The notes below the pieces were generated by a model. It saw only the letters and a list, made by a program, of their open reading frames with translations. It was not told the origin of the DNA and ran no database searches. Shown piece by piece: positions 17,307 through 26,019 of a stretch of 64,000 nucleotides of DNA (the first letter of the stretch is position 1; each line of letters opens with the position of its first letter). The position numbers were made by a program, and so were the translations under genes. The stretch comes from Oceanobacillus massiliensis str. N'diop (GTDB lineage Bacteria > Bacillota > Bacilli > Bacillales > Amphibacillaceae): contig NZ_HE610979.1 of NCBI RefSeq assembly GCF_000285495.1, forward strand, positions 141,150-205,149, given 5' to 3'.

Positions 17307-17996
17307 TTAGTGAGCCAACAGACTCAATCGTTTTTCTAACTGCTCAATTGGTGTTTTGTTCTCTGGTTTTGATGGGATAAGTTTGGAAAGTAGTGAATTT
17401 GTTACCGCTGTTCTTGAGAACATGACAGCCTCCAATTCCTCCTCTTCTTTTTCATCCGCTTCAAAGAGAATTCTATCGGCAAATCCAAGTTCTACAGCTT
17501 TTTTTGCATTAAACCATGACTCTGCATCCATGAGATGTGAGATTTTTGACCTTGCAAGTCCGGTTTTGATTTCATAAGCATTGATAATACTTTCCTTGAC
17601 TTCTGAAAGCATCTCACTTGCCTTTTGCATTTCTTTAGAATCACCAATGGCAACTGTCATAGGATTGTGAATCATCATCATGGCAACAGGGGACATTAGA
17701 ACCTCTGTACCAGCCATTGCAATAACGGAAGCAGCGGAAGCCGCAAGACCATCAATCTTGACCTTTACATTTCCTTGGTAATCCATCAGCATATTGTAGA
17801 TTTGTGCCGCAGCGAATACATCACCACCAGGAGAGTTAATCCAAATCGTAATATCTCCCTGAATTGATTCCAATTCTGACTTAAAAAGTTTAGGAGTTAC
17901 TTCATCCCCGTACCAAGTTTCATCTGAAATTTCTCCATTTAAAAAGAGGGTTCTTTCACCCTCATTTTTCACCCAGTTCCAAAACTTTCGTTTCAT
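17307..17996 (-). CDS. ClpP-like prohead protease
   Basis: This 229-residue ClpP/S14-type serine protease has the nucleophile Ser in GLAASAASVIAMAG (about residue 88) and His in MMMIHNPM (about 112). An Asp from the third helix region would complete the triad. It processes the capsid delta domain during head maturation. The start overlaps the portal stop by 4 bp, and the capsid gene follows within 20 bp. Confidence 0.94.
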   Translation of the reverse strand: MKRKFWNWVKNEGERTLFLNGEISDETWYGDEVTPKLFKSELESIQGDITIWINSPGGDVFAAAQIYNMLMDYQGNVKVKIDGLAASAASVIAMAGTEVLMSPVAMMMIHNPMTVAIGDSKEMQKASEMLSEVKESIINAYEIKTGLARSKISHLMDAESWFNAKKAVELGFADRILFEADEKEEEELEAVMFSRTAVTNSLLSKLIPSKPENKTPIEQLEKRLSLLAH

Positions 17997-19303
17997 CCCT
18001 GATTCCTCCTATTTTCTTTTTGTGTGTTCTTTTCATTGTTATCACTGTTGTCTTCCTTACTTGGCTCAGTTGCAGCAAAGATTCCTGCATCTTTCAACTT
18101 TGTCATGTTGCCATTTATCAAATACAGATTGCCACCTTCCTCTTCTGGTATAAGATTCATATCTTCTAGTTCACGAATATCATTTGCAGAAAGCCATCCA
18201 TTTTGTCTGCCCACCGAGTACCCATTCATACGACTTTGGTAGTCCCCACGGAGCAGACCATCCACATTTAATTTAATGAAATACTCTTTCTTTTCATTTG
18301 GAAGAAGTAAAGATCGTTGCATAGCTTGCTCCCATCGAATAACCCAAGGATCGAGTGTGTATTTCACAAATTCAAGGGACTGTTGCTCGATATTAGAAAA
18401 GCTAGATTTCTCGAGATCCCCTACCATATGCGGAGGAACACGATATAATCTAGCTATCTCATTAATTTGAAATTTTCGTGTTTCAAGAAATTGTGCCTCC
18501 TCTGGTGGTATTCCAATCTGTTGATACTTCATTCCTTCTTCCAAAACAGCAACTTTATGGGCATTCGCTGTGCCACGATACACATCATTCCATGAATCAC
18601 GTACTTTCTTTGGATCCTTTAACACACCAGGATGCTCTAGTACCCCACCTGGATTCGCACCATTCGCAAAGAAACTTGCACCATATTCTTCAGTTGCAAT
18701 TGTCATACCCACTGCATTTTTTGTCATCGCAATCGGTGAATATCCCATTAAACCATCAAAGCCTAAGCCGGGTATATGAAGGACATCTTGCCTTCGAAGA
18801 ATCACCGTTCCATGATCCTTAAAGTTTGGATTCTCATCAGTAAATCGCGTATAAATATAATACAGTTCTCCGTTTTTATCTCTTTCTACCGCCATTTTAT
18901 TTGGCAATAAAGGATACAGCGCCACTACACGACCTGCCCCATCACGGATAACTTGGGCATAAGCATTTCCCCAAAGTAGTAAATGACTCATCAAAGTTTC
19001 ACGAAAGACAAAGGATGTCATTTCGGTGTTCGGTTCATCGTGAAGCAAATGATATAAAGGATGTTTATAAACCTTTTCCTTTCCATTACCTTTATAGCGG
19101 TAAACATGAAGTGGAAGAGAAGCGACTGCCTCTGATAAAATCCTCACACAAGCGTACACAGCTGTCGTTTGCATAGCAGTAAATTCATTGACATGTTTAC
19201 CACTTGTAGTTGGCCCAAATAAAAACGAGTAGTCAGACCCTTTGTAGTAGTTTGTTGGTTTATCTCTTGCTTTCATAAATCTCGAGAAAAAAGGGATATT
19301 CAT
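17993..19303 (-). CDS. Portal protein (HK97 type)
   Basis: This 436-residue portal protein has the usual ACVRILSEAVASLPLHVY segment near 45 and WGNAYAQVIRDGAG near 100. It forms the dodecameric DNA gate at one vertex. Of several in-frame upstream starts, ATG 19303 is best placed behind AAAGGAGG. The C-terminus is charged and rich in Asn, Glu and Lys. Confidence 0.94.
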   Translation of the reverse strand: MNIPFFSRFMKARDKPTNYYKGSDYSFLFGPTTSGKHVNEFTAMQTTAVYACVRILSEAVASLPLHVYRYKGNGKEKVYKHPLYHLLHDEPNTEMTSFVFRETLMSHLLLWGNAYAQVIRDGAGRVVALYPLLPNKMAVERDKNGELYYIYTRFTDENPNFKDHGTVILRRQDVLHIPGLGFDGLMGYSPIAMTKNAVGMTIATEEYGASFFANGANPGGVLEHPGVLKDPKKVRDSWNDVYRGTANAHKVAVLEEGMKYQQIGIPPEEAQFLETRKFQINEIARLYRVPPHMVGDLEKSSFSNIEQQSLEFVKYTLDPWVIRWEQAMQRSLLLPNEKKEYFIKLNVDGLLRGDYQSRMNGYSVGRQNGWLSANDIRELEDMNLIPEEEGGNLYLINGNMTKLKDAGIFAATEPSKEDNSDNNEKNTQKENRRNQG

Positions 19304-19330
19304 GAGCATTCCTCCTTTAAAAAGGCATGA

Positions 19331-19355
19331 AAAAAACACCTACCAAAGTAGATGT
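19331..19355 (-). terminator. Intrinsic terminator after the gene between terminase and portal
   Basis: An 8-bp stem with one G-U pair (19336-19343 with 19348-19355) has a 4-nt loop and is followed on the minus strand by a U run. It isolates the small gene at 19364 from the portal gene. Confidence 0.8.
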
Positions 19356-19363
19356 TCTAAAAA

Positions 19364-19723
19364 TTAAATTTGATATTTTATTTTTTCTAAAACCCATTGT
19401 AGAAAAGGTGTTCTGTTGTCAGGCATGGATTTATTCGGTCCGTACCAATGATTCGACACCACAAAAGCTCGTCCGTCAGCAAATATTTTATCTTTATAAA
19501 ATCTTTGTCTACCGAGTTCATCATAACAATCGGCATCTACTAGTCCACTATCAAGTGGGACTTCTGATAATATCGGATATTTACTACAGTTAAATAGCCT
19601 TTTACATGTATCTTCACTCGTTAAAATGCGAATTTCAGCTTCATTCAAACAACTTTTTTCTCTGAGAAGAGCGAGACAACTGTATGCGAATTTCTTATTA
19701 TTAAAACTTTCAAAATCTATCAT
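19364..19723 (-). CDS. Small protein of unknown function inserted between terminase and portal
   Basis: This 119-residue protein is one I do not recognise. It starts MIDFESFNNKKFAYSCLALL and has three cysteines in the first half and a conserved-looking VVSNHWYGPN motif near residue 88. It has its own GGAGGTG site before ATG 19723, about 115 bp of upstream non-coding DNA and a terminator, which is the layout of a moron (a cargo gene with its own regulation). Possible roles such as superinfection exclusion are speculation. Confidence 0.65.
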   Translation of the reverse strand: MIDFESFNNKKFAYSCLALLREKSCLNEAEIRILTSEDTCKRLFNCSKYPILSEVPLDSGLVDADCYDELGRQRFYKDKIFADGRAFVVSNHWYGPNKSMPDNRTPFLQWVLEKIKYQI

Positions 19724-19839
19724 ACTTGCACCTCCAAATGCTATATACCAAAAGCATAGCATAAATAAATGCAGTCGGGACTTGATTTTCAAGGGCTAAA
19801 CACAGTGAACAACCCACTTCAGTCAATCGATGTTGCAAT

Positions 19840-21432
19840 CTAAAAACTTAATATTCCACGTTCATCATACACGCTGTGATCATCGCCTTTATTTCTAATG
19901 CAACGATCTAGGGCCATGATGGTAGCAACTATTCCATCAATTTTCTCCACTGATTTCTCTTTGTCTGGTTTGATGTTTCCAGCTGGGTCTTGCCGCATCA
20001 CAACATTTTGTGCCATCCACTTCAGAACTGGTTGACCACCATGATTAATCTTTCCTTCCATTAGTAGCTTGTACAATTCCTTGGAAGGTGGAGACATATC
20101 CTTGTAGCCTTGTCCAAATGGAACTACCTTGAATCCCATATCCTCAAGATTCTGAACCATTTGTGTCGCATTCCAACGGTCAAATGCAATTTCTTTGATG
20201 TGGTATTTTTCACCGAGTTCTTCAATAAATTTCTCAATAAATCCATAATGAATGACATTACCTTCTGTTGTTTGGATATATCCTTGAAGTTCCCAAACAT
20301 CATAGAGTACATGATCTCTTCGACATCTTAAATCAAGCGTATCCTTTGGCAACCAAAAGAATGGGAGTACGATGTATTTTTCATCTTCAGTTCTTGGGGG
20401 AAACACCAAAACCAAAGCAGTAATATCAGATGTACTTGAAAGGTCTAGACCCCCATAGCATTCCCTACCATTCAGCGATTCCAAATCAATCGAAAGGCTC
20501 CCTCTATCATAAATATGATCAGGTATCCAACACACAGTTGCTGACGTCCACATATTCAGTCGTAGCTGTTTAAACACATTCTCTTCCGCAGGATTCTCCA
20601 ATGCATTCTTATATGCTTCACGAACTCGATCAATCGAAATCGTTTGTCCGAGAGATGGATTTGCTTTGTACCAGTTCGCCTCATCATTCCAATCATCTTG
20701 TTCAGTGAGTCCATAAACGACTGGATAGAAGGAGACATCCTTTTTTCGACCAGCTTGAATATCCAAGGCTTTTGTATGCAGTTCATAACAGATACTATTT
20801 TTATCATTTCCAGCTGTAGTAATAATGAAAAATAGTGGCTGCTCCCTTGCATCACCAGATCCTTTTGTTAGCACATCATACAATTTTCGATTTGGTTGTG
20901 CGTGAATTTCATCGAATACCAACCCTGAAACGTTCAATCCGTGTTTCGTTCCTGTTTCAGCTGAAAGAACCTGATAAAAACCTGCATTTGAATAATTGAC
21001 TATCCGCTTCGAAGCCGCTGTTATTTTTGATCGTTTCATTAATGCTGGTGACATCTGAACCATTTGTTTCGCGACATCATACACAATAGAGGCTTGCGAT
21101 CTGTCACAGGCAGCCCCGTAGACCTCAGCACTTGGCTCGTTATCGGCATATAGCAAGTAAAGTGCAATAGCTGCTGCAAGTTCTGACTTTCCTTGTTTTT
21201 TAGGAATCTCCACATAAGCGGTCAGAAACTGTCGCTTCCCATCCTCTTTAACAACCCCAAAAAGGTCTCTTACGATTTGCTCCTGCCAGGGAAGAAGTAG
21301 AAATTTCTTTCCCGCCCATTTCCCCTTTGTGTGACAGAGGTTCTGAATGAATGCCACTGCTCGGTCTGCTTTCGACTTATCGTAATGGGATGTATCAAGC
21401 ATAAACGGAGTAGGTGTGTATTTGTATGTCAT
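19840..21432 (-). CDS. terL: Terminase large subunit
   Basis: This 530-residue protein has an N-terminal packaging ATPase with a Walker A-like KKQGKSE (about residue 75), Walker B VFDEIH (about 170) and a C-terminal RNase H-fold nuclease beginning YGGLDLSSTSDIT (about 315). It cuts and translocates concatemeric DNA into proheads. ATG 21432 overlaps the small-subunit stop in TGATG, giving translational coupling. A GTG one codon upstream is an alternative. Confidence 0.95.
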   Translation of the reverse strand: MTYKYTPTPFMLDTSHYDKSKADRAVAFIQNLCHTKGKWAGKKFLLLPWQEQIVRDLFGVVKEDGKRQFLTAYVEIPKKQGKSELAAAIALYLLYADNEPSAEVYGAACDRSQASIVYDVAKQMVQMSPALMKRSKITAASKRIVNYSNAGFYQVLSAETGTKHGLNVSGLVFDEIHAQPNRKLYDVLTKGSGDAREQPLFFIITTAGNDKNSICYELHTKALDIQAGRKKDVSFYPVVYGLTEQDDWNDEANWYKANPSLGQTISIDRVREAYKNALENPAEENVFKQLRLNMWTSATVCWIPDHIYDRGSLSIDLESLNGRECYGGLDLSSTSDITALVLVFPPRTEDEKYIVLPFFWLPKDTLDLRCRRDHVLYDVWELQGYIQTTEGNVIHYGFIEKFIEELGEKYHIKEIAFDRWNATQMVQNLEDMGFKVVPFGQGYKDMSPPSKELYKLLMEGKINHGGQPVLKWMAQNVVMRQDPAGNIKPDKEKSVEKIDGIVATIMALDRCIRNKGDDHSVYDERGILSF

Positions 21433-21905
21433 CACGCGCCACCTCCAAGTAATTGTTCCATTTCATCTGCTTGGTCAACAGGTCCTTCCCCCGCAACAAT
21501 GCGGCTTCTTGCTGATGGTGTTAAACCGAACTGTTCACAAAACTTCAACATAATTTTCAGATTGGTTTGGGCAATGGATACTTGTGGCACCTGTTGTAAA
21601 TAGCCATTCGGTGTTCGAATGATAGTGCCATGCTGTGTAATAAATTCCTCCGCTTCTTTCCAACGTGCGTACGCTTGACAATATCCTGCAAAAGCAGCCA
21701 TATCCATTTCAGTGAGCAGTCCCATTTGCTCTAATACTTTGCCCATACGCTTCCACTCTTTTTTCGCTTCATCCTCAAGCCACGAAGGACAACGAGGAGC
21801 TTTCTTTGTCGGTCGTGGTTCTTTTTGATTAAGTGGTCTACCACCTGGATTACCTTCCAATTCTTTTAAAGAAGTTGGTTTTGGCTTTCTTCCTCGCTGT
21901 GCCAT
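21432..21905 (-). CDS. terS: Terminase small subunit (P27 family)
   Basis: This 157-residue protein has the P27/terS pattern: a basic start (MAQRGRKPKP), LEGNPGGRP near residue 15, then a helical body. It recognises the packaging site and loads the large subunit. ATG 21905 follows GAGGAGGTGG. A GTG three codons earlier lies in that site. P27-type small subunits often accompany cos-type packaging, which fits an HNH gene farther upstream. Confidence 0.92.
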   Translation of the reverse strand: MAQRGRKPKPTSLKELEGNPGGRPLNQKEPRPTKKAPRCPSWLEDEAKKEWKRMGKVLEQMGLLTEMDMAAFAGYCQAYARWKEAEEFITQHGTIIRTPNGYLQQVPQVSIAQTNLKIMLKFCEQFGLTPSARSRIVAGEGPVDQADEMEQLLGGGA

Positions 21906-21937
21906 AAGTTCCACCTCCTCTCACCGATTTATGGCAT

Positions 21938-21963
21938 GAAAAAAAGACCTCCGAAGAAGTCCT
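21938..21963 (-). terminator. Intrinsic terminator upstream of terS
   Basis: An 8-bp stem with G-U pairs (21944-21951 with 21956-21963) is capped by UUCG and followed on the minus strand by U7. It separates the accessory block from the packaging genes. Confidence 0.8.
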
Positions 21964-21971
21964 TTTCATAA

Positions 21972-22193
21972 TCAATCAATTTTCCGACATTCATCTTCAC
22001 CGAAAACTACACTAAGGCTTCCACCATTGTCCCATTGAACGAGGATGCTCCCTATGTCGTCCACACCGCGCACAGTTCCCCTAGTTCCAATCGGTGGGGC
22101 CTGTTGGTCATCCATTTTGACTAATGCCACCCTCGAGCCAACAGGGAACTCTAACCGCAATTTTTCTAAGGTTGCCATATCAATCCTAATCAT
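21972..22193 (-). CDS. DUF4314-family small protein
   Basis: This 73-residue protein contains the full DUF4314 pattern: YPxG-like FPVGSRV, then MDDQQAPPIGTRGTV and VDDIGSILVQWDNG. It looks like a single SH3-like beta barrel. Its function is unknown. The frame is open 19 codons farther upstream, but ATG 22193 is the family start and overlaps the end of the cyclotransferase gene by 8 bp. Confidence 0.85.
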   Translation of the reverse strand: MIRIDMATLEKLRLEFPVGSRVALVKMDDQQAPPIGTRGTVRGVDDIGSILVQWDNGGSLSVVFGEDECRKID

Positions 22194-22641
22194 TGGTTTT
22201 TCCCCTTTCAATGCTGACATCCAGTGCTGTTTCAAGAAATGTAAGGTCAAATCCGAACTTTTGATAAGCTTCCTCTATAACTTTGTAATATCGATATGTT
22301 GGTCGACCGAAAGTTCGCTTTTCATCCATAATGTAAACCATCGCTACGTTTGTTTCACCTTCAATTGAAACGGAGATATCTTCCTTGTAATAAAAAGTTG
22401 GGAACCCTTCATAACGATCCAAACTTTTTTCATCACGCTCCGTAATCTCCCAAACCACAACAGGAACCTTTCCATCTTCTTTCGTTTCAATGGTTGCATA
22501 GGAACCTGTCTTTGAACCTTTGAATAACAATTCATAACCGTTTATTTCTGAAATCCCAATGAATCTTGCAGAAGGACATCGTAAAGCCATTTGTTCTATG
22601 TCCATATTACTGCCATAGGCGATGTACAACTTCCTTTTCAT
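22186..22641 (-). CDS. Gamma-glutamylcyclotransferase-like (AIG2/GGCT fold) protein
   Basis: This 151-residue protein begins with the hallmark YAYGSNM-type motif (IAYGSNMD) and contains a LDRYEGFP segment carrying the expected acidic catalytic residue (Glu near 83). GGCT enzymes remove a gamma-glutamyl group from amines or peptides as 5-oxoproline (family knowledge). It is encoded next to an amidoligase, the reverse type of chemistry, suggesting a shared substrate. ATG 22641 is the start. The gene overlaps the DUF4314 gene by 8 bp. Confidence 0.85.
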   Translation of the reverse strand: MKRKLYIAYGSNMDIEQMALRCPSARFIGISEINGYELLFKGSKTGSYATIETKEDGKVPVVVWEITERDEKSLDRYEGFPTFYYKEDISVSIEGETNVAMVYIMDEKRTFGRPTYRYYKVIEEAYQKFGFDLTFLETALDVSIERGKTND

Positions 22642-22683
22642 CTCTCTCTACTTCCTTTCAACTTATAGTGAGGGTTGCCTCCT

Positions 22684-22715
22684 ACCACCTAAAGGGCGGC
22701 TGAACCGCCCGTGGT
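22684..22715. other. GC-rich hairpin between amidoligase and cyclotransferase genes
   Basis: GGGCGG (22694-22699) pairs with CCGCCC (22705-22710), with an outer ACCAC/GTGGT pair (22684-22688 with 22711-22715). There is no U tail on the minus strand, so it looks more like an RNA-processing or stability element than a terminator. Confidence 0.55.
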
Positions 22716-22730
22716 GTATTTCTTCTCTTT

Positions 22731-23624
22731 TTAAACAACCTGTCTCCATGCTGAGTTTCCTTCCAAGTGTTTGAGAAAGTGATGTCTGCAGGTCTTAAAC
22801 TCGTCACCTATAAGTCCTAATCGAAGCATCCAACATCTGAAGGCATATTTTTCATTGTTGGTCACCGTTTTTCTCGCTGAAGCCTTTTTCTGGTTCAAGG
22901 CTTGGTGGCAAACCGCAAGGCAAAATTGTATGTAGGATTTTATTTCACCAGCGTGTGTTGTCGAGTTGAAAAGCCTAAACTCTACAGTGCCTTTTGTAAA
23001 GGTTGCGTGGAGGTTCAAACCGTGATAGCGTGTGCTATTGTAATGGTGCCCTCTGCTATTCGGATCTTCTACGTACCATAAGTCGGCTAGTTCCGACATG
23101 GTCTTTGGCTTATTTCGGTTAATGGTTTCTAGCAGCTTCTCGTTTGTCTTTTTACAATAACGTAGTCTTTTTTGGTCAATTCGAAGTGCTTTGTAAAGGA
23201 TGTCCTCCTTGCTTGCGATGATGTTCACAATGTTGCGAAGTGTCTGTGGTGCAAAGCGTTCCGCTCCGACATGAATGTGAATCCCGCAGGAGGAGTTTGT
23301 AAAGGCTCCGCTGTGTCTAAGCTGTCTGACAAGTTCTTGTAAATCCTTCATATCATCGTAGGTAAGAATGGGGCTGACCACTTCCGTCTTGTATTCTTTT
23401 CCCGCTGAAGTTCTTGTGCGATTTTCCTTTTTCTCTGCCAAAATGCTGGAGTCGTACATAACCTTCCACGTTCTTCCTTTGGCATCCTTTGCTTCGAAAA
23501 GGCTGTAGGAGCCGCCAATGTATTTAGGTTGCCCTGTTCCAAAGTAATCTGCAATCACCTTGGCCGCTGTGTCCCTCTTAATGCCAGTTAGTTCGATTTC
23601 GATACCGAATGTTTGTGTTTTCAT
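22731..23624 (-). CDS. Amidoligase-family (Amidoligase_2, glutamine-synthetase-like fold) protein
   Basis: This 297-residue protein has the N-terminal GIEIELTG motif, the central CGIHIHVG motif (about residue 115) and TVEFRLFNST (about 210) of the Amidoligase_2 family, predicted COOH-NH2 ligases. It should form an amide bond using ATP, but the substrate is unknown. Residues 257-295 (NEKYAFRCW...RLGL...AWR) are not part of the ligase core and recur in the neighbouring gene. It is preceded by shared motif copy B. The partner gene lies upstream and the cyclotransferase gene downstream. Confidence 0.85.
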   Translation of the reverse strand: MKTQTFGIEIELTGIKRDTAAKVIADYFGTGQPKYIGGSYSLFEAKDAKGRTWKVMYDSSILAEKKENRTRTSAGKEYKTEVVSPILTYDDMKDLQELVRQLRHSGAFTNSSCGIHIHVGAERFAPQTLRNIVNIIASKEDILYKALRIDQKRLRYCKKTNEKLLETINRNKPKTMSELADLWYVEDPNSRGHHYNSTRYHGLNLHATFTKGTVEFRLFNSTTHAGEIKSYIQFCLAVCHQALNQKKASARKTVTNNEKYAFRCWMLRLGLIGDEFKTCRHHFLKHLEGNSAWRQVV

Positions 23625-23660
23625 TTTGTTTTCATCCTCTCAAAATAGTGTGTTCTTTCC

Positions 23661-23695
23661 TTTTGCTAGTACCATATATCACTCTAAAAGCACAT
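23661..23695 (-). promoter_or_regulatory. Shared upstream motif, copy B
   Basis: In the coding orientation this reads CTTTTAGAGTGATATATGG then TACTAGC. It matches copies A and C in the AGAGTGAT core and the flanking TACTA or GTAC palindrome-like part. It lies between the partner gene and the amidoligase ribosome-binding site. Confidence 0.5.
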
Positions 23696-23755
23696 ATTAT
23701 CCAGCACTTTTTTTAGGAAAAACCACTATTTCGAGGAAGATTACTAATTCAAATT

Positions 23756-24529
23756 TTATTCTTCAGATGAATGTTGAGAATCCTTTTTTGCTTTCAGTCG
23801 TGCCTTGTGCTTCTCTTCGTCAGCTGGCGTTCTGAAAGCCGTGTGCCCCTTTAATCCGGCAAGAAGGGACTTCCTTGAAACCTTTCCCCCTTCTCCACCA
23901 AGACCCAACCGTACAAGCCACGTGCGAAGGTAATACTTCTCATTTTCTGGTGTTTGTTCTGTCGGACTAATTCTTTTTGCAACTTTAGCTTGTTTTACCA
24001 TCAAGGCGGCAACTTCAGCGTATGCTTTGTTCTTGTCACTATTTTCCGAAAGAGAGAAGGTGAATGTCACCTTTTCATCGTCAACCGTCAGTCCTTCAAT
24101 ACCACCTTCCGCTTCGCAAATGCTCAACAAATCCTCTTTTGTTTCGGTTGGATTCGTTTCCAAGGACTCGATTAGGCTTTCGCTGACAGTGAAATTTGTT
24201 GCTCCGACAACTCGATTCAAAAGATACTGTTTGCTATGCAGCATAAACACCAAGTTTCGCAGGGATGATCCATCCATTCCTTCTATTGGGATACTAATTT
24301 CTAATCTATTAATCTCTGGTTCTACATATCCTAATCCTATTAAATGTTCTTTCAATTGTTGCCCTTCTTTTTCTGTTTCGCAAATGATGTTGCTATCACG
24401 GTCGATGGTGAAATCTCCAACCCTGTATGCGAAAGTCGGTGGACCTAAATACTTTTGCTCCACTCCTGTAAATTCGCAAATTGCCTTAACTAATAATTTT
24501 CGATTGTCTGCATTTGTCTTAATAATCAT
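23756..24529 (-). CDS. Amidoligase-associated protein of unknown function
   Basis: This 257-residue protein resembles, from memory, Bacillota mobile-element proteins labelled 'virulence-related', a name without functional basis. The first 25 residues carry ITG/FTG-type and PPTFAYRVGDFT motifs. The middle (75-180) is mixed alpha/beta. Residues 196-235 (NEKYYLRTW...RLGL...AFR) match the C-terminus of the amidoligase encoded next to it. The tail is lysine-rich. ATG 24529 is chosen because AAAGGAGGC precedes it. The upstream-extended frame runs through motif C and is not coding. Confidence 0.7.
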   Translation of the reverse strand: MIIKTNADNRKLLVKAICEFTGVEQKYLGPPTFAYRVGDFTIDRDSNIICETEKEGQQLKEHLIGLGYVEPEINRLEISIPIEGMDGSSLRNLVFMLHSKQYLLNRVVGATNFTVSESLIESLETNPTETKEDLLSICEAEGGIEGLTVDDEKVTFTFSLSENSDKNKAYAEVAALMVKQAKVAKRISPTEQTPENEKYYLRTWLVRLGLGGEGGKVSRKSLLAGLKGHTAFRTPADEEKHKARLKAKKDSQHSSEE

Positions 24530-24546
24530 GTGATGTGCCTCCTTTA

Positions 24547-24583
24547 TTTTTGGTACTACATACATCACTCTGAAAGGCACATA
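24547..24583 (-). promoter_or_regulatory. Shared upstream motif, copy C
   Basis: In the coding orientation this reads CCTTTCAGAGTGATGTAT then GTAGTACCA, matching copies A and B. It sits immediately before the ribosome-binding site of the amidoligase-associated gene. Confidence 0.5.
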
Positions 24584-24602
24584 AGTCAAGATTATCTATC
24601 GA

Positions 24603-25973
24603 TTATGAATCTAGATTTGCAACTATTTTTCTACCAATCGCATATACGACATTTACGGTCACACCGTTTCCTGCCTGTTTATAAAGTTGGGTATCAGAAT
24701 TCACCTCAGCAGCTTTATCAAACAAATCATCTGGAAATCCTTGAAGTCTGAAGCATTCTCTTGGTGTAAGTCTTCTTATCCGTACTAACTTGTTGTTCCA
24801 AACAACTACTCCAACAGCACCCGAACATGAAAGTGCATGGGCAAAGCCTTGTCCAACTCTTGCTCTTCTAGTAGTTGAAGCTGGATATGCAAGATCCACC
24901 GAATCACCAGGATAGGCAATTTGATAGCCTAGCTTTGTTCCATTTCGCAACTTTATTCCGGTGGAAGTGACTATTTCATCAGTATCTTGGTCAGAATTCA
25001 TTCGCTCTTCTTCCCCGAATTCAATCATGACACCGTGTCTATCCTGACTTGTGAGAGTAAACATTGGCTCTTCAGAATTCTTAATTCTTCGTCCATTCTG
25101 TCGCTTTTCCAAACGTTCGGGTGTCAACACAGGATATACCTTGTTGACTTGTGCATTGCATTCCTCAGCGATTTCCAAAACAGCACTATTCATAGCGGTC
25201 CGCTTTGTTGCTCCTGCAGTATATCTTGCCGTAATACATCTTGCTTCCTCTGTAATCTTTGGAGCAGATGTTGATTGGTCAATCAGATATAAACCTGTTT
25301 TTGCACCTAGTCCTCCCGATCCACTCGTCAATGAAACGGAAACCCCTGTTGGATCATAGACTCGATTTCCTTGCGAACCTGCTATAACTTGCTTAAGATT
25401 TCCGTGGCTTTCTGAGCCGATAGGTAGTATTTCTCGTCCACCTCGGCTTCTAAGATGCCCGATAGTATACACTCGTTCTCGATTTTGCGGGACTCCATAA
25501 TCTTTGGAATTGAAAATCTGCCATTCCACATCGTACCCTGCTTTGGCCAGCTGATTAATATATTCAAGGAAGTCCCATCCACCATTGCTTGATAAAAGAC
25601 CTTTAACATTTTCAAGGATAACCCATTCGGGTTTATCCTCTTCTTTTTTGCCTTTGAGGAGGTCAACGAAGTCAAAAAAGAGTCCGCTTCTGTCACCGTG
25701 AAGTCCGCTTCTTCTCCCTGCAATAGAGAGGTTTTGACAAGGACTTCCCGCAGTCCATATATCTGCTCGAGGAATTTCATTTGTTCGAAGCTTTGTGATG
25801 TCTTCTCCATACCATTCACCTTCCGTATCGTACATAGCACGGTAAGACCGCACTGCAAATTTATCCTTTTCACAAAATCCGATACACTTCATACCTGCCA
25901 TTTCTAATCCGAGGCGGAAACCACCAATGCCTGAAAAGAAATCAATGAAAGTATATTGTTTTATATCTGACAT
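24603..25973 (-). CDS. Phage C5-cytosine DNA methyltransferase
   Basis: This 456-residue protein has the ordered m5C-methyltransferase motifs: FSGIGGFRLG (I), GSPCQNLS with the catalytic Cys (IV), ENVKG (VI), QNRERVY (VIII) and QAGNGV (X). The region between VIII and X is about 200 residues, long enough for a target-recognition domain. It lies in the packaging-proximal accessory block and probably protects phage DNA from host restriction. ATG 25973 is preferred over one six codons upstream. Confidence 0.94.
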   Translation of the reverse strand: MSDIKQYTFIDFFSGIGGFRLGLEMAGMKCIGFCEKDKFAVRSYRAMYDTEGEWYGEDITKLRTNEIPRADIWTAGSPCQNLSIAGRRSGLHGDRSGLFFDFVDLLKGKKEEDKPEWVILENVKGLLSSNGGWDFLEYINQLAKAGYDVEWQIFNSKDYGVPQNRERVYTIGHLRSRGGREILPIGSESHGNLKQVIAGSQGNRVYDPTGVSVSLTSGSGGLGAKTGLYLIDQSTSAPKITEEARCITARYTAGATKRTAMNSAVLEIAEECNAQVNKVYPVLTPERLEKRQNGRRIKNSEEPMFTLTSQDRHGVMIEFGEEERMNSDQDTDEIVTSTGIKLRNGTKLGYQIAYPGDSVDLAYPASTTRRARVGQGFAHALSCSGAVGVVVWNNKLVRIRRLTPRECFRLQGFPDDLFDKAAEVNSDTQLYKQAGNGVTVNVVYAIGRKIVANLDS

Positions 25974-26019
25974 CAGTTCCGCTCCCTTCAAAAATAAAAG
26001 ACATGGATTTCTCCATGCT

